In this document: piece by piece, positions 1-11,549 of the stretch
Numbering within the stretch: position 1 is the first letter of the stretch
How the letters are laid out: each line of letters begins with the position of its first letter
DNA from: Styela clava
Taxonomy: Eukaryota > Chordata > Ascidiacea > Stolidobranchia > Styelidae
DNA length: 64,000 bases
Direction of reading: 5' to 3'
Assembly: GCF_964204865.1 (NCBI RefSeq)
Contig: NC_135262.1
Coordinates: 8,990,001-9,054,000 of the forward strand
Notes under the pieces: generated by a model
What the model was told of the DNA's origin: nothing
Database searches by the model: none
What the model saw: the letters and a program-made list of their open reading frames with translations, nothing else
Position numbers and translations under genes: made by a program

Positions 1-1387
1 AACCTAAATTTTTGGACGTCGTCGTAAAACTTGACCAGCTGAAGGAAGATTTTCTAAAAATAAATCCACTCGGAAAAGTTCCTGTACTAAAAGATGAAAG
101 CTTTTGCTTAAATGAAAGGTAGTATTAGTACATAAATGAAAGTTATCAAAAGACTAGGAACGTAATTGAACAATTTTATGGCGCGTCATTTGGAGAAGGC
201 ATTAGACAAGCAATGGATAACAGGTTAAAAATCAGAAATATTTCAGATCTACATCTGGTTGAGGGGGTGGGTGCGAACATGGAGATTGATTCCGATATTT
301 TAAACCCTCAATGTCAAGATAGGTAAATCCAATTCTTTATCACACCTAGCCTGTTACAGGAACAGGATGAAGCTTTGTATTTAGCCAATGTTCATTTCAG
401 CTTCAAAGTCTTAGTAGAAAGTTTTAACAGAAATACAGGGAATTAATATTTGTCTCAATTGTATTTTGGTCAAATGGGATTAGATTAGAAAGCTCTGAAT
501 ATCTAAATTAAATACAGTTCAGCCATATAATGAACAAATGATTAATGATCATATTCATTTTAATTTTTTTCAAGTATTTATATTTATGATGATATTTTTT
601 ATTCCGCAGTCACGCCATTGCTCAGTATGTCTCTCTCAAATATGAAGAAGATTACAAGTCGCAAAAATTATATCCGACAGATTTGCAGAATCAAGCAAAA
701 GTCAATTCGCTCATGTATCTTGAATCAAATTGCTTTTCAAAAATCTACAATTACGTGGTAAGTGTTTTTAATTGCAACACTGACGATGCTGGTAATATTG
801 TTTTCAAAACTGAAATCTTTAAATGCAAATTTTTGAGACAAGCAAAGCTAAATTTGAAACAAATTTCAGCTTTCTCATAGTATTATTTTAAATACTTGTA
901 ATATGTAATTGTACTTTTAATTTTATTTTTATTAATTATCACCTCACTTTGTAGCACTTAGGACTGTGGTTGAGTGATCAACCACCAAGAAAAGACAGAT
1001 TGAATGATGTTTATTCGAGTTTGAATAGTTTGGAAACAATACTTGAGCGAAGCAAATTTCTTGCCGATGAACATCCAACATTGCCAGGTGAACACAGAAT
1101 TTCAGCTTTTGGAATAAGCATTTATTTATTTTTATTCGTCAGATTTCAGCCTAGTGTCTGATATTAAACTTTCAGATTTGTTTGCTATTGCAACAGTCAA
1201 CTTGCTCGATGTGGCAAAATTCAATGACTACCAGAAATATCCCCATCTTGTGGCGTGGAAACAAAGAATGCAGCAACTTCCACATTACGAAGAAAGCGTT
1301 GGGAAGCACTTTCGAGTGATAAATGATTTCTATCAGTCGAAAGCTTATTTAAACCTTCCTAAAAATGATTATTGGGGCATAAAATAG
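1..1387 (+). CDS. Glutathione S-transferase, theta/delta-like (GST-A), 5' end missing
   Basis: Cytosolic GST, conjugating glutathione to electrophiles. Exons 1-118 (entered mid-codon), 610-757, 955-1087 and 1176-1387 join in frame to 202 residues plus stop. The N-terminal part, with the catalytic serine, lies outside the window. Visible thioredoxin-fold marks are NPLGKVPVL (the conserved cis-proline) and the glutathione-contacting E-S-x-A-I motif, whose serine codon is split by intron 1 (AG|T). The rest is the all-helical C-terminal domain, ending NDYWGIK. Intron phases 2, 0, 1 match every other GST here. Exons 2-4 are nearly identical to those of the next gene, while the introns are not. Class is uncertain: the E-S-x-A-I motif and overall pattern suit theta/delta. 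Confidence 0.93.
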
Positions 1388-4300
1388 TGTGCAGATAACG
1401 CTATCTTTAAAGGTATTGTACGGACTGACAATGCTCATCAATCAATGATAATATTCAACACAATATCTCCTCAATGGATACAGTATAATATACTTTCGTT
1501 GTGAAAATTAAATTTCCCACAATGTTTTCTATAGCGTGATTCTACATCTAACTCTTGGCGGCAGTGAAGCAGAGATAGGAGAAATTTATTATTTCGTCAA
1601 CCAGAAAAACAAGCATTGCATCAATAAAAAAATGTACCACAACATACGCAAAGTTTTCCGGTATAGACTGTGGGACGTAACGACCACACCATCAGAGTCA
1701 GCTTCCCCCAATCAGGATCGTCAGACGATTGTCCACTCAAATTTATGTTTGTTGCAACATTATTGTTAGAGAGTAAAATTAACTTGAAGGCTGGTTACAT
1801 ACTCTTTACAATTCTGCAACAGTGACTCGTATACAACCAACTTCGTATAGGCAGATGATCTGAATTTGAACGAAAAGATACGCTTAGTAAGCACGAGTAT
1901 TGCTATGAAGTTGGCGTACGCTTAAACGCCTGTAACGCCGAAGCAGACCACAATGGTAGGCTACTAGGCTACCTGTAGTCTGACCACCAGATTACTGAGA
2001 CGTGATCACGGAACCACGGTACAGTGCACAATTTTCAATTTTGATGTGAAAAACGATTATCATGGAATACATTGATATTTTTGAAATAAACAATTGTCTT
2101 CTAACGATAACAACGAGCTTTAACCAATGACAATGTCAAGGCAATTGGTCCAACAGTTGAAGGGAAAGACGACTCTTTTACAACAACAACAACAACGTGA
2201 TACATAGGTTCACTTCGTTTTCGATAAATAGTAAAGATTTCAATGGAGGTATAACTATTAATCAATATTATCAGACGAGTTGATTTAAAAATGCTTTTAC
2301 AAATTAATTTGTCACAATTAAATTGGGAAGAATGTAAGAATAAATAGTAGCGAATATCTAGATAACAACACGCATTCCTAATGAAGGGAAATTTCCGTGA
2401 CAAAGTTTCACATTAATCTGACGGACGGCGAGATAATTACGGTAACAATCGAAAATTAGGATTGTTGAAAGGACTCGGGGCGGCATTTCAACTTTTTTAT
2501 TCAAATATCTTATATCTTAATTATCATATATCTATATAATAAGATAAAATAAAGTCTACACTCTACATATATGGCCACGGTGAGGAAATCTTATAATTCA
2601 TTTTGTAATTCTTTTTACAATATCTGAACCATGATGTTGTCAAAAATGGGACTAGAGGAACAGGGTGGGACAAGTGTAAAGAAATGGGACAAATGTGAGA
2701 CAGGCGTTGTAATATCATATATATCTGATAACCCAACTGTTTCTGTAGAGACCTTATACGTGACGTTTCAAAAAAATTTGGGGATGAAAGATAAAATAAT
2801 CGTCACGGATCATCGATCGTTGTCTAATGAAAATTGATTAACAAGTTTCAAATAGTAAGCCTGACCGCTGTGAATGAACGCAAAAAATAAAAATAAGGAC
2901 CGTGCTTTGCAGTTTCGACCTTTTTGCCGTGTCATGTTAGGGCATCACTCTCTAGCTGAGTGATGCGATTCCAAGAAAGGCAATGTGGGGTAAAGTCAAT
3001 GAATATCAATTTGGATTTGTTGAAAAATACCTAAACGAAGAAATACATCTGAAAAATTTATACTGATCAGGCGACAGACAATTTGTCCAGCTATAAGAAA
3101 AATTATCTTATGAATTAATACTTTTACTCTCTAACTTAGTGCAAACTGGACGATTATTATCCAGCTACGAGGTATTTTAATTAAGATAGGTGGTAAGCCC
3201 AATGAACTCGTTAGTATAATCGTGGAAAAGATAACAAATTTCCATACATGGCTGGGTCGAGAATATCAATTTATGATCTAGACTGTAGGTGTAGGATATA
3301 TTCCTTTTCAGAACAAAGCTACGCACAGTCCGTATGGTAAGTAATAAATCTAAAAACCATACATGTACATTGTATAAGAGAAATATTTTCAGGCGATAAA
3401 TGATGGAGTGTGTTTAAAAGTAGCGTTGCATGTGTGCAGGACAAATTCCTTGTTGTGTCCTATTTTTGTTTTTTTTTGGCAGAAAAATGAAATCGAGGAT
3501 TCTATGACTAGATAAATTCTCTAGCGTTACAAGATACGATATATTTCTTTTACAATCTGCAAGCACGCATTGTTTTTTTGTTGTTGAATATTTCCGGTGT
3601 ATAGCAACAATGTGCAAATCAATTTGCACGATGCCATGAATGTCTAGACGCAAGAGCAAAACCTGATCGAAGAGAAAACATCTCAGAGACACTTCAATTG
3701 AGATCTTCTTTATTTCTTATATATACTTGAAAATTCTCGTATTCATAGACGTATTCCAAGTCAAAAGAACGGGAGATTTTATAAGCTAGAGCGATAGACA
3801 GAGATTTATTGTTACAGATGTTTCCAACATTATGAGTAATATTATTCGATGCTTTCACGAGACAGGGTGTCGGCTTGCGAATGGGTACTAGAAGCCAGCG
3901 AAGAGTTAATGGACGGGTATCTGTTTATTTATATTGGTGCATGTGATAATTTCTTATACCATCTGGACAAACTGTCACCTGGTAATGTGGATTGTACAGC
4001 AATCAACTTATGATCGAAACTGGAGCATATATGCCCATTTTCAAACATTGGCACCAATCCACAGTTCTTTTGTCAAGTAATAAATCAGGAATATATACAT
4101 GTATGTTTGTATATTATATTAAATAAAGGAAACGTTATTAGACAACAAGTAATTGAATGCTCATGTGTTCGAAAGTAGCGTGGCATGTGTGCAGGACAAA
4201 TTCCTTGTGTTGTTCTATTTTAGTTTATTGGCAGACAAATAAATTTTGTGATCAAATAAATTTTTTAGTGTTCAAAGATACGATACATTTGATTGCCAAT

Positions 4301-4662
4301 CCGGTGCGTGTAAGCTAAAACGTGCAAATCAATTTCACGTTTTATAATTGAATGCAATCATGCTGTCATAAATGATTAGACGCTAGCGAAATAACATCAG
4401 ATTTTTGTAAAACTACATCATAGAAGATTGAGTACTAGCTAGGCATTTGTAATGTTGCCACAATATTATCGGTTTGATTCAATGAAATGAATTTTGTGGT
4501 TAACTTGGTTGCAACTCAAGATCAACTTGATCTAAGAAAATATATTTATAGACAGTCTTTTTTTAGCATAAATCATAAAACATATCGTACTACTGATACC
4601 GCCTAAATAAAACCAAATATTCTCTCAGTAGCTAGCTTAGAATACTGCAACCTCGAGATTAT
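1388..4662. other. Intergenic stretch between GST-A and GST-B
   Basis: About 3.3 kb with no coding region I can support. Short open frames occur, including one antisense frame whose valine run comes from an ACA repeat near 2185; none has family features or splice-consistent partners. The only clear structure is a duplicated block around 3.4-3.7 and 4.16-4.39 kb, listed separately. Confidence 0.6.
3406..4390. repeat. Local direct duplication upstream of GST-B
   Basis: The stretch from about 3406 to 3690 recurs, diverged and shortened, at about 4158 to 4390. Both begin with an AAAGTAGCGT-like sequence followed by GCATGTGTGCAGGACAAATT, and both end in a CGTGCAAATCAATTT-like stretch. The copies are direct and about 0.75 kb apart. 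The second lies about 0.3 kb upstream of the GST-B start, so it could hold upstream control sequence, but no motif shows this. Confidence 0.6.
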
Positions 4663-6446
4663 ATGCAGAAGATGGAGTTCTACTACCATCCTTTTAGTTC
4701 ACCTTGCATGGGAGTCTGGTTCACTCTCAACCAATTGGGCGTAAACTTTGAACTTAAATTTGTCGACCTAATTACGGAAGTTGACCAGCGAAAGGAAGAA
4801 TTTTTGAAAATGAATCCACTTGGAAAAGTTCCTGTACTTAAAGATGGAGATTTTTGTTTGAACGAAAGGTGAAATATTTATTGCAGTGGAATATATTTAT
4901 CCTATGCTGAAGCACTTTAACGGCTAGGCCATTGCGACGGCGCCATGGTACAAATGGTATGAGTTATATCCAACGTTAATCTTAAACGAAACCGTAACAG
5001 CCTCATCAAAATCCAGCCCACCAACTCATATATAAATTTTCTTAGTATATCTATTTGAGCTTAGCTTTTTATATTCTGCAGTCACGCCATTGCTCAGTAT
5101 TTATGTCTAAAATATGAAGCGGATGATACAGCTCAAAAGTTATATCCGAAAGATTTGCAGAATCAAGCAAAAGTTAATTCGCTTATGTATCTCGAATCTG
5201 ATTGCCTTTCAAAAATCTACAATTACGTGGTAAGTTTTTGTAATTTCAACATGATAATATTATATTGATTGAAAAATAAATTTTAAACACGAATTTATGT
5301 TACATTTCTATCTACACTGATTGCATTTTTATTATGCATGCAACTATATGACTATGTAGACGATATGACTATTTACAGCATAACAAAAAGCTTCAAATTC
5401 AGGACACGGATAATTTTGATGTTTCAACTCATAGTATTACTGTGGAGAAATTTTTAAGTAAATCATGAAAAGTCAGTTCAACTTTAGATTAATTTAACGC
5501 CTTCTCCCTCAGCGATATCTTAAATGCTTGTAATATGGTGTGAAGTCTTCGCAAATTTTAGTATTAGCTAACTCCACTTTTTGTAGAACTTGACCCTCTG
5601 GGCGCGTGATCAACCACCAAGGAAAGACAGATTGAATGATGTTTATTCGAGTTTGAATAGTTTGGAAACAATACTTGAGCGAAGCAAATTTTTGGCCAAT
5701 GAACATCCCACATTGCCAGGTGAATAATCAGCAATATTGATTTATCCGTCCCATTTTACTTTATTTTACGTTATGTCTAGTATTAACTGATGCTCAAAAC
5801 TTATATTTTAATTTTTCCTGGAAAAGGTCGACTAATGAGAGTTTCGTGCATTTTGAATAAGTTGTTTTGAGAATAAACAGAATATAATATAAAATGTGTC
5901 AAATTATCTTCGCAATCAATAGTTAAGTATTCTGAAAGAATTCTCTGATAATATAATTTCGAGCTAAATAAAAATTTCCTTTTTTTTCCTCAATACGTGG
6001 CCAATATACCTAATCCATAAGCCAATATACCAAACAACGTTATACTAATTTCATCAAATCAATACGTCACATTAACAGAACCCATTAATCCATTAACAGA
6101 ACCCTACAGAACTTTTGATCTTCGTCTCTTGAAACTATTCAGTCCAGTCATAAGACATAATGGGGCAAAGTTCTGGTTCTTTTTATTTTTGTTATCATTG
6201 AATGTCACTTTATTTTTTTATGTGAAATTTCCAGATCTGTTTGCTATTGCAACAGTCAACTTGCTTGATGTGGCAAAATTCAATGACTATCAGAAATATC
6301 CCAATCTTGTGGCGTGGAAACAAAGAATGCAGCAACTTCCACATTATGAAGAGAGCGTTGGAAAGCACATTCTAGCCATAACTGATTTTTTCCAGTCAAA
6401 AGCCTATTTAAATTTGCCGAAAAATGACTACTGGGGCATAAAATAA
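4663..6446 (+). CDS. Glutathione S-transferase, theta/delta-like (GST-B)
   Basis: Complete four-exon GST: 4663-4868, 5082-5229, 5587-5719 and 6235-6446, joined in phases 2, 0, 1 to 232 residues. A second in-frame ATG at 4672 (MEFYYHPFSSPC) is closer to the start of its relatives and would give 229 residues; I cannot decide between them. The active-site region is F-S-S-P-C, where serine activates the glutathione thiol in theta/delta enzymes. NPLGKVPVL and E-S-H-A-I follow. The C-terminal domain ends NDYWGIK as in GST-A. Introns differ from GST-A (intron 3 is 515 bases against 88), although the exons are almost the same, which suggests tandem duplication with exon homogenisation. A poly(A) signal lies at 6511. 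Confidence 0.95.
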
Positions 6447-6510
6447 TGTGGAAATATATATGTATTTTTAGTGATATGAAAGAATCATTGTCAAGGGCAT
6501 CATTGCTAAG

Positions 6511-6516
6511 AATAAA
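6511..6516 (+). terminator. Poly(A) signal of GST-B
   Basis: AATAAA lies 65 bases after the GST-B stop codon, the usual distance for a 3' end signal. Confidence 0.6.
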
Positions 6517-7084
6517 TGGTGATATCTATTAACACAATATTCCGTTCATTATTCGATGAGAACGCTGTGTGTTGTTCAAATTTTATCTTCCACACTTGTT
6601 TCTATTGCGTTGTTTGCAGGCATCTTGTGACATCGACATTGAGACAATCAGAATTTTGACTTGTCTGACGAGTGAACTTTCGCCCTTGTTAAAACATTCA
6701 TTACTATCTCGTAACAATGACTTGTATAGCGCCAAGCTCGTTTTATCAATATCTCTCAGAGTAATATTTTAGAAATTTCGGCTAAAGGTGCCGCGGATCT
6801 TCGTTTAATAATTCTTGATGTGTCGACAAATAATACATCAGTTACACAATAAGCCAATGGGAATTAAACGTGTTTTTTCCATCCAGCCTCAAATGACGTT
6901 AGTTTTATCAGTTTTATCGTATCAATAAGCTACTTATAGTTTTCTCTGTTGTTTTCAGTCTTGCCAAATATTTTATTTTGGTGTTTTTATGCTGACGTCA
7001 CCGAAATCGCCAATCGAAGCGCTAAAAATTGCAAATCCCGTAATTTCATTTCAATGATTTCAGCAATAATAATAATTGTGGTAA

Positions 7085-7345
7085 TAGTCCGGCAGATGAG
7101 GGGCCTTTTTGGGCCCTACCTTGTTTTCAGACATAAAGTTTTTTTTATTTGTGATTGTTCATCTTGGGGTTATTGCCAATCATTTCTACATGGGTGTGGA
7201 GTTTGCAGCCTTGAGCAATTTTTTTTACGGCTTGATATTTGTATTAGTGTTTTTCATCAAATCTGTGCACCATAATGGCGCACAACCTGAAACCTAACCT
7301 GTTACAATACTATGTTCTGGTTGTGCACAAACTACGGAAGCACCA
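7085..7345 (+). mobile_element. MITE-like element with foldback end, copy 1
   Basis: Starts near AGTCCGGCAG, runs through GACATAAAGTTTTTTTTATT and GGGTGTGGAGT, and ends in a foldback around ATGGCGCACAACCTGAA with a partial complement TTCTGGTTGTGCAC. The same order of words appears in reverse complement at 9349-9595. Only the foldback end is shared with the copies at 11.4 and 18.1 kb. It has no coding capacity, so it is probably non-autonomous. Ends are approximate. Confidence 0.55.
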
Positions 7346-9348
7346 AATTTACTAGGAAATAAAAATCAATAACTTTTAGGTATTTTTTGAACCCAGCTTT
7401 GGGTCGCGACCCATATACAGTATATGGAAATACTGTTGAAATACGCGTAAAATAAAGAGTACTATTTCAAAATACCCGCTTTTGTTGCAATTACCAATAC
7501 AAGCCTGCTCATGCAGTCGGCAGTGGTTCAAGTGGATATACACCCGGTGGAGAACAGTCAATTATTTGCTAGCAAGGATTGGTATGCAGCGTGATGATCA
7601 CGACGATGCAGTGAAAGATAATGCTATCACGAGAACAAGAATGAGAAAATTGCTACATTTTATAGTATATCCCTGGGAAAGAATGTAGTTCATTCTTATG
7701 TTCCTTACCAATGCTTTTCAAACTACCAAAGACTTTCAACACTTTTGCTTCTTCTCTTCTATGAAAATACATTGGATACATAGGAGGCCGTGGTTCCCTT
7801 TTAGGAAACCCTGTCATAAACTTAAATAGGCAACCGTGCTTCTCTTGCCTGTTGTCATGCTGTCCCTCGAATTCAGCTACAACAAAAAAATTCACAAAAA
7901 CGGGTTTTAGATTTTATGATTTCATTATTATTCTCGACAAGAAATGATATATATACGGTGAATTAATTGTGGTTGTTGGGGATGTTTCAAAAAAAAGGTT
8001 GAATGGAAAAAAAGGATTTGACAAAACGTGAAGGTTTGAGAGTAGTAGAGAAGTGGAAAAAATACTCCCATGTTTCTTCATTTGATAACCACGCCACAGA
8101 ACTTCTCCGATAAATATACGCAGCAATTGCAAGAGGCAGAAATGCCAAGATGGGATTTCATCGCATTGCAAACCAATATTAGCGATTCTCAGATATATTC
8201 GCGCATTCCCATCTGAACAGCGTGGAGAAGATTATACCTATCTACACACTTGAAAAACTATGTCAGATGAGCGTCATATTATTGAATATCAGTGAAGGAA
8301 TAGTGCAATGGGAAAAGACATATAAGGCGGAACTTTCAGTAATATGCATCAAATAATCTTATTGTGGAATATATATATTTAAAAATATTTCGTAACGCCA
8401 ACCGCAGTCCGAAACTTTTTGTCTCTGGCTGAGCTTAGATACCAATTGGCACTCATGTAAACTGGTAAGAGGCACGCGATGGAGCAGATAATATGAGTAT
8501 CCATCCCCCAGCTGTCATTTGAGTAGGTACTGCTGTTTTTATTGCAGATGATACTGATTTTTTTGTGTTAAAGATTTACTGGCATCGCCGATTTAAGGAT
8601 GTCAAGTGATGGATATAAATAAACCATTTGAAAACCAACACGCAGTATTACAAAACTTACTTCCAACACGCGGTTTGAATGAATAAAAAAGCTGAAACTA
8701 GTATTCTTTAAAACAGCAAACAAATTCTATGGAATGAAATCATACACAAAAGCTCGTCAAAAACCTATAGCTCAATAAACAAGTGGAATTTGATGCTTGT
8801 TCGCAAAAATGTGCGCGTTACTACGTACAACCGAAGGACGCAGGAAAATGTGTGTGATGTACTAGTGATCAAAATATTTGACTCAACTATGTTGGCATAA
8901 CAGATGCACATCTCGGTTTCGCATACGCATACCTTCTATCTTCACAAGGATATATTAATTTGACCAAGGTCAATGCTGCACCTGAAAGGTTGCGGTTCTT
9001 CCAAAAGAAAACACGTTACACATCTTTAGATACCAGTGGATGGTTTCACATGGCCTTGTTTGGAGTAAAAGACTAGGTCGAATATTCCAATCCATTTCAA
9101 CTAATGAAATATTTCCCAAGTCCCTAAGCTTTAAGCAGGAAAACGAAATGCCCGCAGCAACACAAATGTAGTTTGACGAGCGCAAAAGAAAGTGGCTAGA
9201 TGCTGTCGATGGATCTTGGCTTATATTAGTGAAATAAACTACCATTTATTCCACTAAAATTGAATTTCTGACATTGTAAGGAGATGCAATGTTACTATGT
9301 ATTCAAAACTAACCCATGTAGTTATGAAATAATTGTTTTTAACGAAAA

Positions 9349-9595
9349 TGTGCTCCCGAAGTATTTGTACCAAGATGGCGCACAACCTGAACATTGCATG
9401 TGTACCAGGTTAGGATTCAGGATGTGCGTCATCTTGGACTTAATACTTTAAATCCACTTAAAAAAAATTGCTCAACATTATATACTCCACACCCACCTGG
9501 GTATCATTATTTATGTCATATACATTATATCTAAACAATAAAAAAAACTTTATGTCCCAAAACAATGTTAAAGCCCGATTCTGCCGGACTATATC
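9349..9595 (-). mobile_element. MITE-like element with foldback end, copy 2
   Basis: Reverse-complement relative of 7085-7345. It holds the foldback pair ACCAAGATGGCGCACAACCT (about 9371) and CAGGATGTGCGTCATCTTGG (about 9418), then the same body words on the minus strand out to AGTCCGGCAG near 9590. The overlapping open frames on both strands here are by-products of the repeat. Confidence 0.55.
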
Positions 9596-9963
9596 GTTTG
9601 TTACAAAATTACATAAGAAAACGCTGGGACTGAAGATAGAATTAGCATGCGTATTTTCAATTTGCTTCAATTTTTTGTGTCCGTTTGCCTAGACAGCTAA
9701 TAAAAAACGATTTGCTTGATTGATATTTCCCATATTTTCTTTCTTGACCTCTTCTATATTTTGAAATGTCAGTGATTTTCGTTATAGGAGCGAGAGTCAC
9801 ATTTTGATGGATTTTCGTTGTAACTTTATGATTTGTAAATGGGAAAGTTTTTTTTTGGTTAATTTATTCACAGGCCTTGGATATATTGCACGTGACTTCA
9901 TCATAGTAGAAGAGAGTGAAAATCTTACGTTGTCTGAAAACTCCGAATCAACAATATAAAGAC

Positions 9964-10284
9964 GAGAATATCGGTCAGAGACTGAAGACTTATCGATCGA
10001 AAGTTAGGGGATCCCCCAAAACAGCACTCTTACTCCATAGTGACACCTTGTGTCCCATCACTAATTAATTAATAACTCGCTAACTATACGACATAATTCA
10101 TCCAAAATCAATAGGCTTCTGGTACGACATATGATGAATGTACATATGTGCTAAATCTGGAGCAGATTCAATCTTGCTTTCGTGAGATATCGCGTGCATC
10201 TAACAGACAGACAGACAAACAGATCAACAAACAGACAGGCATATACCTATCAACATACTCACCGATTAAAATCCATAAGTAATA
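9964..10284 (+). mobile_element. D element, copy D1
   Basis: Dispersed repeat of about 300 bases. It starts GAGAATATCGGTCAGAGAC, contains GACTTATCGATCGA, AACTCGCTAA and CGACATAATTCATCC, then an ACAG-type simple repeat (10202-10240), and ends in CCTATCAACATACT followed by a degenerate ATAAGTAAT. Four more copies lie at 49.8, 52.3, 52.8 and 60.4 kb. No coding capacity. Copy D2 shows that the unit is mobile. Confidence 0.7.
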
Positions 10285-10635
10285 ATGGGATACAAATAGG
10301 CTAACAAAATATTCGTTTGTGCAAAATTGCTGCAAGGGTGTAATGTAGTCCATGGCTATATAGAATATAGATTATGGCAAAGGGCTTGCATGAATAGAGC
10401 GAATCTTCTTTTCTCTCAAACTTTAAAATATGCCCGAGTCAAACAAGTGATTTTCTAATTGCGAGATGGTCATCTATTCTGATAACTATCTAATTGGATA
10501 CCGGGAGAGAGGCCGCAACTTTCTATATGGAGGCGCTCGATTCCCAGAGAAGAAATTCGGATTAATTGTAGTTTAATGAGATGGGGCAAAAATTTTCGCT
10601 GTAAAAGACACACATCAATTTATTATAACTCTTAT

Positions 10636-10811
10636 GTGCAGAAGAAGAAGCTGTAGTATCATAATTTTAGTTCGCCAAGTAGCAGAGTCTTGTCCATTCA
10701 AGAGTGAACTATGAACTTAAATTCGTCGACTTCACCACGAAACCTGATATATCTTAACTTCAAGTTTCTCCAGTGAAAGGAAACAAAAGGGAATTTTATA
10801 TGGATGAAAAG
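10636..10811 (+). pseudogene. Decayed GST exon 1
   Basis: Aligns by eye with GST-B exon 1: GTGCAGAAG for ATGCAGAAG at the start, TTTTAGTTCGCC for the codons around the active-site serine, GAACTTAAATTCGTCGAC for the ELKFVD codons, and an ending GGATGAAAAGTGAGATATTC matching the GST-B exon end and donor. It has no ATG, an in-frame TAG and an internal deletion. No matching exon 2 is visible downstream. It is a relic of another GST copy between GST-B and GST-C. Confidence 0.75.
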
Positions 10812-11441
10812 TGAGATATTCATTAACCTGACAACCAATATCCCGATTTTTTAGACTCCTCCCTTCAAAAATACTCTTGCGAGAGTTCGTAAACCAAACA
10901 AAATGAGAAGGGTGTAATGGCAATTTCACTGAACTTGAGTTTGTATCCTAGCAATTTATTACACGTACATTTACTTGTGATACTATAAGTTATTTGTCAT
11001 ATTATAATCAATGAATTTTTTTTTAAATATTTCGATCGATAGAACTACACTTATGGTAAAAATATTTGACTAATGGGTAATATGGGGTTATGGTTTGGAA
11101 GTGAGGAAGAAAAGTGATTAAAATGAAAAAAAAATTGGCATCTCGTTTTGAACATAATGAGAGTTAACCTATAGGTGTTAAGTAGTTCAAAATTTGGGAT
11201 ATACGTATTGCAAAAAAAAAAATATAATTTAGACGCGTATTATCCCAAACTCACCCAACTATGATTTGAAAGTCTAAATTTATACTTCAGAATGAGTCAC
11301 ATTGGATTGCCCATTGTCCATCTACCTCATTACTACTGTATGTGCTTTGAAAATGTATTTTTATCTCATCAAACTTTGAAATACTATGCACGTCACAATT
11401 CTACGATTACGGTAAAGTGGGTAAACTTATAACTGTTCAAT

Positions 11442-11549
11442 AGGTACTCCTAAAATATGCGCACCAAGATGTCGCACCACCTGGACCCTAACCTTGTACA
11501 CAGTCTGAGTTCAGGTTGTGCGCCATCTTGGTGCGTAATATATTTACCT
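11442..11549. mobile_element. Foldback MITE, copy 3
   Basis: Terminal inverted repeats: GGTACTCCTAAAATATGCGC followed by ACCAAGATG on the left, and CGCCATCTTGGTGCGTAATA towards the right, around a short centre. It is nearly all hairpin and non-coding. The left outer sequence matches the reverse complement of the right end of the 18.1 kb copy, which helps define the element ends. Confidence 0.65.

Noticed and set aside
2101-2403. 100-codon minus-strand frame with a valine run
   Set aside because: The run comes from an ACA triplet repeat; no other support.
8970-9245. 91-codon minus-strand frame
   Set aside because: No motif, no splice partner and no second copy. The other strand is equally uninformative.
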